Shown: piece after piece, positions 57,759 through 64,000 of the stretch
Position numbering within the stretch: position 1 is the first letter of the stretch
Layout: every line of letters begins with the position of its first letter
Assembly (NCBI RefSeq): GCF_001187505.1
Contig: NZ_CP012150.1
Coordinates: forward strand, 558,001 to 622,000
Direction of reading: 5' to 3'
Length of the DNA stretch: 64,000 nt
Source of the DNA: Mycolicibacterium goodii
GTDB taxonomy: Bacteria; Actinomycetota; Actinomycetes; Mycobacteriales; Mycobacteriaceae
The notes under the pieces: model-generated
Told to the model about the DNA's origin: nothing
What the model saw: only the letters and a program-made list of their open reading frames with translations
The model's database searches: none
Translations under genes and position numbers: made by a program

Positions 57759-58609
57759 CGCAACGCCTCCGCAGCGGGGACCGCGTTGGCATCGTCAATG
57801 GCAGGCTCGACCACGCGTCCACTGCGCAGATGCTTGGTGGCCAGCACACCGGCTTCCCGTACATCGTCGACGAGCATGCGGCGGGCCTGCGCGAATCTGG
57901 ACACCGGCACCGACACGCTGAACGATCCCGCCGGCGCACCGTTCGGTTCGAAGAACGGCGCTGAGACACAGCAGATGTCGTGCTCGAACCCCTCCAGGTC
58001 CAAGGCATAACCTCGGCGACGAACCGTGCGCAGTTCGTCCACCAACTCGCTGTAGGAGGTGATGGTGTTCTCCGTCAGGCGGGTCAGCTCCACGCCGTCG
58101 AACATGGTGCTGACCTGACTTTCCGGCAAGAATGCGAGGACAGCCTGGCACGACGCGCGCGCGTGCATGTTGCCGACGTAACCGACACCCATGTTTTTCA
58201 CGGTCAGCGAATGCGTGCCGGTCAGAACCTGCTGCCGCTGGATCGTGCCGTGGAACCATCCACAGACATAAGCGGTTTCGCGTGTCTTGTTGTGCAACCG
58301 GGTCAGGATCGCCGACAGCTCCGGTGAGGGACCGGTCCGGCCGACGATAGCCTTGCCCAACTCGGCTCCCCGTGGTCCTACATCGAACTGCCCGCCGGGC
58401 AGCCGGACGATGTAGCCATCGGCCCGCAGCGTGCGCAACAGGTGATAGCACGTACTCTGCTTGAGTCCGAGTTGGCGCGCCAGACTCTTTGCGGTGGCCC
58501 GACCGTTGCGCTCGGTGATCGCTTCGAGCACTTCCAGACCTCGGGTCAAGGTCTGTAAAACGGTTGCCTCCGACGTTTTCTCGGTGACGGGGTCGTCGAT
58601 CTCGGTCAC
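57755..58609 (-). CDS. IclR-family transcriptional regulator
   Basis: The 284-aa regulator has an N-terminal winged helix (LTRGLEVLEAITERNGRATAKSLARQLGLKQSTCYHLLRTL) and an IclR effector domain (TRETAYVCGWFHGTIQRQQ, RGYALDLEGFEHDICCVSAPFF). It lies inside the operon and probably controls both divergent operons at 59875-60225. GTG or ATG start at 58609 overlaps the M20 stop. Confidence 0.85.
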   Translation of the reverse strand: MTEIDDPVTEKTSEATVLQTLTRGLEVLEAITERNGRATAKSLARQLGLKQSTCYHLLRTLRADGYIVRLPGGQFDVGPRGAELGKAIVGRTGPSPELSAILTRLHNKTRETAYVCGWFHGTIQRQQVLTGTHSLTVKNMGVGYVGNMHARASCQAVLAFLPESQVSTMFDGVELTRLTENTITSYSELVDELRTVRRRGYALDLEGFEHDICCVSAPFFEPNGAPAGSFSVSVPVSRFAQARRMLVDDVREAGVLATKHLRSGRVVEPAIDDANAVPAAEALR

Positions 58610-59874
58610 GCCGACTCCCCCCAGGACAGCAACGCAGCACTCAGTATCGCAGCGGCGGCCGCCACGTCCTCTACCGCGATCCGTTCATCCGGGCTGTGGG
58701 CGTATCGCATGTGTCCGGGCCCGAACACCACCGTCGGGATCCCCGCCGCAACCAGTGTTCCGGCGTCACAACCCGCGGTGATCCCCTCGACCCGGGGCGG
58801 CAGGCCGGCGCGCTCGCGGCCCGCCATCATATGCCGGACCACCGGCTCTTCGTCGGCCGTCTGCCAGCTCGGCAAACCCTCGTGGTCCCAATGGATCTCC
58901 GCCGGGTTCTCCGCCATGTACTCGTCACCCGCGGTGGCCTCACGTACACACGCCACGACGGCATCACGCACATCCTGAAGATCCTCTCCTGGCAGTACCC
59001 CCACCCTGCCGGAGAGCTTCGCTTCCGCAGGGACCGAGGCACGCCAACCTCCGGCCTGCAAGGTGCCGATGGCCAGGGGAACGGCGCTGGGCAGCGGGAT
59101 CCGCGGATGCGTATGGGTGCGCGCGCGCTCTTCGCCGAGCGCGGTCAGCGCCTGGTAGATGCGGATCAGACGAGGTGCGACGTCGACACCGAACCACGGC
59201 ACCGAGGTGTGCGCGGCCCTGCCGGACAGGCTGACCGTGAAGAACAACAGCCCGGACGCCAGGGGCACGATGGCATTGTCCGTGGGTTCCAGCACGATGG
59301 TGCCGAGCCGGTGCGGGATGCGTTCCAGCGACGCACGGGTTCCCACCCCCGTCGTCTCCTCTGCCACAACGAGTTCCACGGCGATGTCGAAGGGGAAGTC
59401 CACACCGGCACGGTCACATGCGTCGAGGGCGAACAACGCCGCGGCGATACCGCCCTTGGTGTCGACAGACCCTCGGCCGTGGACGTGCCCCTCGGCAATC
59501 TCCCCGGAAAACGGCGCACGTGTCCATCGGTGTTCGTCGTGCACCGGAACCACATCGACATGGCCGTTGATCACCAGGGTGGGCCGGCCGCGGTTGCGGC
59601 GGTACCACCCCACGACGTTGGCGCGATCGCCCAGGCGCGGTTCGGCGCGCCCGGTGTCGGACTCGGCCACCTCGGTGCCCGCGAGCACCTGGGTCTCGAC
59701 CTCCCAGCCGCGGTCGCCGAAGAACTGTACGTAGGTATCGCTCACTCGATCTTCGTGACCGCTGACGCTGGCCCGCCGAACGGTGTCCGAAAGGAATTGG
59801 ATCATGGCGTCGCGGTCAAGCCGAGGAGCTGTGACCCCGGGGCGGTGGGCGGCGTTGGGCGGAAGGCTCGACAT
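58606..59874 (-). CDS. M20-family metallopeptidase/deacylase
   Basis: The 422-aa protein has the M20 metal motifs: LVINGHVDVVPVHDEHRW, GRGSVDTKGGIAAALFALDA and VVAEETTGVGTRASLE, plus a dimerisation domain (SLSGRAAHTSVPWFGVD). It hydrolyses an amide, often removing an N-acyl or succinyl group. ATG 59874 follows GAGGACACAC. It is the first gene of the operon. Confidence 0.85.
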   Translation of the reverse strand: MSSLPPNAAHRPGVTAPRLDRDAMIQFLSDTVRRASVSGHEDRVSDTYVQFFGDRGWEVETQVLAGTEVAESDTGRAEPRLGDRANVVGWYRRNRGRPTLVINGHVDVVPVHDEHRWTRAPFSGEIAEGHVHGRGSVDTKGGIAAALFALDACDRAGVDFPFDIAVELVVAEETTGVGTRASLERIPHRLGTIVLEPTDNAIVPLASGLLFFTVSLSGRAAHTSVPWFGVDVAPRLIRIYQALTALGEERARTHTHPRIPLPSAVPLAIGTLQAGGWRASVPAEAKLSGRVGVLPGEDLQDVRDAVVACVREATAGDEYMAENPAEIHWDHEGLPSWQTADEEPVVRHMMAGRERAGLPPRVEGITAGCDAGTLVAAGIPTVVFGPGHMRYAHSPDERIAVEDVAAAAAILSAALLSWGESA

Positions 59875-60225
59875 GTGTGTCCTCGATAGTGCGTGTCCGA
59901 GCAGCGGAGCGCGTCGGTGACCCTCATTACACATATCCCTCGATGGGGTGGCCAGTTTCTGACAACATTTTTTCCACTATTTGAGACTGCTGCCGGTGCA
60001 CGCCATCTACGTGCGGTTTTGTCGGCGTGTTACCGCTGTGTGAACTGTGTCATAGAAAGATTTTCAGATAGTCCAAAAGTCATTTGCATGCGCTAGGCAC
60101 GCGGGCACCGCGGTCGGCAAGGTGAGGTCGAGAGTCAGGGGTGTGCCGAGGCGACCCGCACCCCGCCGGACTCGGAAGTACCTGTTTCACTGCCGACAGA
60201 GCAGTTCACCAAGGTCTGGAGCACG
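59875..60225. promoter_or_regulatory. divergent control region of the two IclR-linked operons
   Basis: This 351-bp gap separates the M20 operon (leftward) from the MFS operon (rightward) and includes an AT-rich stretch (about 59955-60080). I see no gene. Binding sites for IclR are expected here but no clear palindrome was identified. Confidence 0.4.
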
Positions 60226-61599
60226 ATGAGCATCACGTCTGAACCACCCAGCACCCCCACCGGTCACCATGCCGCCGCCACCGCCAAAGTCGCGGACGAC
60301 GCCAGGATGACTCCGCAAGCACGCAAGGGCATCGTCGCCGCGTGTATCGGCAACTTCATCGAGTGGTACGAGTTCATGTTGTACGGCTACTTCGCCACGG
60401 TGATCGCCGCACAGTTCTTCCCGACCGAGGATCCCGCGGCGTCCTTGCTGCTGACCTTCGCCGTCTTCGGCATCAGCTTCGTCGTGCGTCCCTTCGGCGG
60501 CATCGTCTTCGGGTACGTCGGCGACCGATACGGGCGCAAGGTCACCCTGTCGACCATCATCATGCTGATCTCCGGAGCCACCGCCGCCATGGCGTTCATT
60601 CCCACCTACGGGCAGATCGGGGTGCTGGCGCCCATTCTCATCCTGCTGTGCCGGTGTTTGCAGGGCCTCTCGGCCGGCGGCGAGTGGATGGGTTCGGCGT
60701 CCTACATCATCGAGAACTCCCCGTCGAACCGACGCGCGAGTTACGGTGCGTGGCAACCGATCACGATCATGGGTGCGATGGCCACGGCGTCGTTGGCCGC
60801 GCTCACGGTGACCAACGTCGCCGGGAGCGCAACCGACCACTGGGGCTGGCGCATCCCGTTCCTTTTCGCCCTGCCCCTGGGACTGGTCGGTCTGTACCTG
60901 CGGTTGCGCCTGGATGAGTCGCGCGAGTTCGCCGAGACGGTTCAGGAGGGCGGCGTCGAGAAGAGCCCTTTGCGCGCCACCCTGCGCAACGACTGGCGGT
61001 CGATCCTGCTGGTCACCACGCTGGTGTGCTCGCCGACCATGGGAACGTACGTGGTGTTCTCCTACACCCCCACGTTCCTGACAACCCGGCTGGACATCTC
61101 GGCGGGTACGGCGCAGGTGACCGGACTGGTCTCGACACTGCTGGTGATGGCCATGACCTTCCGTTTCGCCCGGATCGCCGACCGCATCGGCCGCAGGCCA
61201 CTGCTGCTGACCGGCGCCGTCTGGGTGTTCGTGTCCGCGCCCGTCACGTTCTGGCTCTTCCAGCAGGGCTCGGTGGCGGCGCTGATGGCCGGCTACCTGG
61301 CCGTCGGAATCGGACTTGCGCTCATGTTCGCTCCGCAGGCCGCGGTGTTCACCGAGTTGTTCCCCACCTCGCGTCGCTACGCAGGCCTGGCGGTCGGGTA
61401 CAACCTCGGCGCCATCCTGTTCGGCGGTGCCGGCCCGTTCGTCGCCACCGCACTCATCACCGCGACCGGTTCCAACTACGCCCCGGCGCTGTACATGAGC
61501 GCAGGCGCACTCATCAGCCTCATCGCCGCGTTCGTGGTGCCGGAGACGCTCACGTTCACCCTCCGCAGCGGCACCCGAAAGGCACCTGTACATGAGTGA
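60226..61599 (+). CDS. MFS transporter (metabolite:H+ symporter type)
   Basis: The 457-aa protein has 12 helices and the ProP/KgtP-type signature: ACIGNFIEWYEFMLYGYF, RPFGGIVFGYVGDRYGRKVTL, CLQGLSAGGEWMGSASYIIE and a RIADRIGRRPLLL loop. It imports an organic acid, betaine or similar metabolite. ATG 60226 follows GGAG. It leads a rightward operon and overlaps the next gene by eight bases. Confidence 0.85.
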   Translation: MSITSEPPSTPTGHHAAATAKVADDARMTPQARKGIVAACIGNFIEWYEFMLYGYFATVIAAQFFPTEDPAASLLLTFAVFGISFVVRPFGGIVFGYVGDRYGRKVTLSTIIMLISGATAAMAFIPTYGQIGVLAPILILLCRCLQGLSAGGEWMGSASYIIENSPSNRRASYGAWQPITIMGAMATASLAALTVTNVAGSATDHWGWRIPFLFALPLGLVGLYLRLRLDESREFAETVQEGGVEKSPLRATLRNDWRSILLVTTLVCSPTMGTYVVFSYTPTFLTTRLDISAGTAQVTGLVSTLLVMAMTFRFARIADRIGRRPLLLTGAVWVFVSAPVTFWLFQQGSVAALMAGYLAVGIGLALMFAPQAAVFTELFPTSRRYAGLAVGYNLGAILFGGAGPFVATALITATGSNYAPALYMSAGALISLIAAFVVPETLTFTLRSGTRKAPVHE

Positions 61600-62332
61600 T
61601 CATGTGGGCCAGGTGGTGTTGGTGACCGGCGCGGCGAGCGGCATCGGCAGACAACTGGTCACCAGCCTCACCGGCGCCGGTGCCACCGTCGTGGGCTGTG
61701 ACCTCAACGATTCGGTGGTCGGCGAGCTGGCCGACGCCGGCGCCCATGGCCACTGTGTCGATGTGACCGACGAGCGCGCGGTCACCGACATGGTTTCTCG
61801 CACGGTGGCCGACCACAGCCGCATCGACGCGTTGATCTGCGCGGCGGGCATCTATCGGGACGGAGCCATCCTCGATGCCACCGCCGCGATGGCCGAGGAA
61901 CTGTTTCGGGTCAACGTCGTCGGCACCCTGGTACCGGCCAAGGCGGTGGCAGCCGCCATGATCGCGGCAGGAACCGAAGGTGCGATCGTCACCGTGTCGT
62001 CCGTGGCGGCCCGCTTGTCCACCGAGCAGAACGGCCTCTACGCCACCTCGAAGGGTGCCGTCGAGGCACTCACCCGCTCGCTGGCGGTTTCGCTGGCCCC
62101 CAACAGGATCCGCGTGAACGCCGTGGCGCCGGGACCCATCGACACCCCACAGGCCACGGCTGCGCTACAGGATCCCGACTACGCCGAACGAATGCTGGGC
62201 CGCATCGCCCTCGGTCGTCTCGGCGCGCCCCTCGACGTCGCCGCGGCGGCGATGTTCCTGTGCGGGCCGAGCTCGGCCTGGATCACCGGAACCGTGCTCG
62301 CCGTCGACGGCGGCGTCACAGCCAAACGATGA
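61592..62332 (+). CDS. short-chain dehydrogenase/reductase
   Basis: The 246-aa SDR has VLVTGAASGIGRQLVTSL, ICAAGIYRDG, the active site SARLSTEQNGLYATSKGAVEAL and VAPGPIDTPQ. Cofactor preference (Asp after the Gly-rich strand, VVGCDLN) indicates NAD. It overlaps the MFS gene and is followed after nine bases by a RidA gene. Confidence 0.85.
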   Translation: MSDHVGQVVLVTGAASGIGRQLVTSLTGAGATVVGCDLNDSVVGELADAGAHGHCVDVTDERAVTDMVSRTVADHSRIDALICAAGIYRDGAILDATAAMAEELFRVNVVGTLVPAKAVAAAMIAAGTEGAIVTVSSVAARLSTEQNGLYATSKGAVEALTRSLAVSLAPNRIRVNAVAPGPIDTPQATAALQDPDYAERMLGRIALGRLGAPLDVAAAAMFLCGPSSAWITGTVLAVDGGVTAKR

Positions 62333-62341
62333 AGGACTGCC

Positions 62342-62758
62342 ATGAATCATGTCGTCACCGCTTCGACGCCCACGTCCATCGGGGCACCCGTCGGCAAGTA
62401 CAGCCACCTCGTCTCGGTGGCACCCAATGCACGCTGGGTGTTCATCTCCGGCCAGGTAGGCACCACCATCGATGGCACCCTGCCCTCCGACGTTTACGGC
62501 CAGGCCGCCCAGATCTACCGCAACATCGAACAACTCCTCGCAGAACTGCACGCCACCCCACGCGACCTGGTGCGCCTGCTGACCTTCGCCGTCGGCACCG
62601 ACCTCTCCGGGTTCTACCGTGCCCGCGACGAGGTCTATGCACGGTGGTTCCCGACCGGTGACTATTGCGGGCACTCATTGGCGGTGGTGCAGGCTCTCGC
62701 GAAGCCAGAACTTCTCCTCGAAATCGAAGGCTGGATCGCACTGCCGGAAGACCGATGA
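62342..62758 (+). CDS. RidA-family enamine/imine deaminase
   Basis: The 138-aa protein has the RidA pattern: SHLVSVAPNARWVFISGQVG, IYRNIEQLLAELHATPRDLVRLLTFAVG, RDEVYARWFP and LLEIEGWIAL. RidA proteins hydrolyse reactive enamines made by PLP enzymes, in line with two aminotransferases downstream. It overlaps the next gene by ATGA. Confidence 0.85.
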   Translation: MNHVVTASTPTSIGAPVGKYSHLVSVAPNARWVFISGQVGTTIDGTLPSDVYGQAAQIYRNIEQLLAELHATPRDLVRLLTFAVGTDLSGFYRARDEVYARWFPTGDYCGHSLAVVQALAKPELLLEIEGWIALPEDR

Positions 62759-63867
62759 CACTGAGCCACGAAGAGTTCCGGGCGTTGTTTCCCGCCCTGA
62801 CCTCCCACACCTGGTTCGACACCCCTGGCGCGCCACCGGCAGCGGAGCCCGTAGCCTCCGCCGTACGCAGTGCGTTGGACGATTGGACCGCCGGACGCGC
62901 CGACTGGCTGCAGTGGGATGCAGTACCGCAGCAGGTACGGACGCTGATCGCTGCCGCCCATCGGGTGCCCGCCACGTCCGTGGCGTTGCTGACGTCGGTG
63001 TCGGAGGCCGCCGCCACCGTGTCCGCCGCACACCCGACCGGCGCGGCGCTGGTCCTCGACAGTGAGTACCGCAGTGTCCGGTTCCCTTTCATGCAACGCC
63101 GCGAAGTGCTGTCGGTGCCGGTGGGCGCTGACCGGACGACCACACTGATCGAGGCCCTGCATCCCGGGGTGTCCCTGGTCGCGTTCAGCGAGATCCTCTC
63201 CAGCGACGGTGAGCGGGTGGATGTACGCCTGGTCTGTGAAGCGGCACACGCAGTGGGTGCACGGGTTTTCGTCGACGCCACGCAGTCGTTCGGAGTACTG
63301 GACACCGACCATGTGGCCGCCGGCGCGGACTACGTCGCCGTCCACGGCTACAAATGGATGCTGTGCCCGCGCGGAGCCGCCTGGCTGGTGGCCACCGATC
63401 ATTCCGGCCTCGCACCGCTGGCTCCGGGTTGGAAGTCCACGCCACGTCCGCACGGATATTTCGGCGGCGAACTCGAACTGGGCCCCGGTATCACCGGGCT
63501 GGACTCATCGCCGGCCTGGCTGTCGTGGATTGGGGCACAGGCGGCCCTCGACGTGCACCTACGCCTCGACATCCCCGCGGTACACGAGCACGTCACCGCA
63601 CTACGGGAAACGCTGGCCACACACGCAAGCGAACTCGGTTACACAGTCATCCCGAGCAGACTGCCCAGCCATCTCGCCGTGATCGAATCCGACCGGGACA
63701 CAACACTTCCCGAGATGCTGGCCCAACATGCCATCAAAGCCACAGCCACACCCACCCGACTCCGCATCGGATTGCATTACTTCAACAATCAACTCGATAT
63801 CGACAAGCTCGTCGGCCTGCTCAAGGACGCCCGCTCCGGGCCACCGATACACCAGAACACGAGGTGA
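62755..63867 (+). CDS. class V aminotransferase (PLP)
   Basis: The 370-aa protein is of the class V fold: FDTPGAPPAAEPV at the start, DATQSFGVLDTD for the PLP ring, and the Schiff-base lysine in YVAVHGYKWMLCPRGAAWLV. The C-terminal SRLPSHLAVIESD and RLRIGLHYFNN also fit. It probably transaminates or cleaves a small amino compound. It starts within the RidA stop and lies seven bases before the next aminotransferase. Confidence 0.8.
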   Translation: MTLSHEEFRALFPALTSHTWFDTPGAPPAAEPVASAVRSALDDWTAGRADWLQWDAVPQQVRTLIAAAHRVPATSVALLTSVSEAAATVSAAHPTGAALVLDSEYRSVRFPFMQRREVLSVPVGADRTTTLIEALHPGVSLVAFSEILSSDGERVDVRLVCEAAHAVGARVFVDATQSFGVLDTDHVAAGADYVAVHGYKWMLCPRGAAWLVATDHSGLAPLAPGWKSTPRPHGYFGGELELGPGITGLDSSPAWLSWIGAQAALDVHLRLDIPAVHEHVTALRETLATHASELGYTVIPSRLPSHLAVIESDRDTTLPEMLAQHAIKATATPTRLRIGLHYFNNQLDIDKLVGLLKDARSGPPIHQNTR

Positions 63868-63874
63868 AACGCAC

Positions 63875-64000
63875 ATGACCGAACAGTCATCCCTGTACGC
63901 ACGGCACCGGCGGGTGATGCCGAGGTGGCTGGCGACCTATTACGGGGACGAACCATTGGAGCTGGTCTCCGGGTCGGGGCGGCACGTCAGCGGCGGCAAC
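63875..64000 (+). CDS. class III aminotransferase, N-terminal part (runs off the window)
   Basis: The visible 42 codons (MPRWLATYYGDEPLELVSGS) match the beginning of omega-amino acid aminotransferases, with a conserved region ahead of the cofactor domain. ATG 63875 is 7 bp after the previous stop. It would act with the RidA and class V enzymes on an amino compound. Only the start is visible. Confidence 0.6.
   Translation, partial: MTEQSSLYARHRRVMPRWLATYYGDEPLELVSGSGRHVSGGN

Noticed and set aside
60187..61593. 468-codon minus-strand frame opposite the MFS transporter
   Set aside because: Highly polar, repetitive composition and no domain; the MFS gene is clear.
1..64000. tRNA, rRNA, CRISPR arrays and phage attachment sites
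   Set aside because: None found on reading both strands: no cloverleaf-like segments, no spaced direct repeats, and the only mobile element is the IS21 copy.

Overview
The window is high-GC actinobacterial DNA with mycobacterial hallmarks: an mmpS-mmpL pair, many GTG starts, leaderless promoters and mycothiol-type enzymes. From memory, the order of the nitrilase cluster genes matches the protein families named after the Mycolicibacterium smegmatis loci MSMEG_0565 to MSMEG_0572. The source is therefore most likely M. smegmatis or a close fast-growing relative; this is recall and was not searched.

Layout. 0-0.5 kb: a rhamnose-type transporter start and rhaM behind a perfect LacI-type palindrome. 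0.7-1.9 kb: a STAS protein, a terminator, a large hairpin repeat and a small membrane protein. 1.9-6.3 kb: gabD and gabT with a divergent PucR regulator (GABA to succinate). 6.3-12 kb: a thioesterase, mmpL/mmpS, and two convergent, overlapping ECF sigma genes; the second has a SoxR-box-like palindrome upstream. 12.2-19.7 kb: an eight-gene Nit1C-type nitrilase cluster (unknown protein, nitrilase, small protein, flavoprotein, radical SAM, GNAT/AIR-synthase fusion, second nitrilase-fold protein, glycosyltransferase). The second nitrilase-fold protein has lost its catalytic Cys and Glu. 19.7-25.7 kb: purine permease, DUF808 protein, TetR/oxidoreductase pair, cold-shock protein, DUF5994 protein. 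26-30.1 kb: a carbohydrate-type ABC importer. 30.2-34.2 kb: OsmC protein, a sulfonate-type ABC importer (ssuB-A-C-like) and a LysR regulator.

34.2-42.6 kb is the most interesting metabolic block. Two divergent operons encode a BCCT betaine transporter, SnoaL-like protein, flavin reductase and GntR regulator on one side. On the other are two DUF1185 proteins, an alpha/beta hydrolase, an aldehyde dehydrogenase, a tautomerase, a luciferase-like monooxygenase and a small LLM-C-terminus-like protein. The enzyme classes match the trigonelline pathway (TgnA/B/C/D) of Acinetobacter. The predicted end product, succinic semialdehyde, could be used by the gabD enzyme in the same window. A GntR-type operator lies over the -10 box of the transporter operon.

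42.7-49 kb is an accessory, lower-GC stretch: an EthD-like protein whose tail looks like a lipoprotein fragment, two intact lipoproteins, a 46-aa ORF, and a third lipoprotein cut in two by an IS21-family element. Removing exactly the IS restores the reading frame. 49-54.4 kb: an epoxide-hydrolase-like enzyme divergent from an MmyB-like XRE regulator with two TTGATATCAA operators, a mycothiol-dependent-type enzyme, a third ECF sigma factor and a TetR regulator. 54.4-64 kb: two divergent catabolic operons. One has an M20 peptidase, IclR regulator, SDR, E1 alpha and beta, and an E2-like protein lacking the lipoyl lysine and the catalytic His motif. The other has an MFS transporter, SDR, RidA, class V aminotransferase and the start of a class III aminotransferase. 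No tRNA, rRNA or CRISPR was seen.
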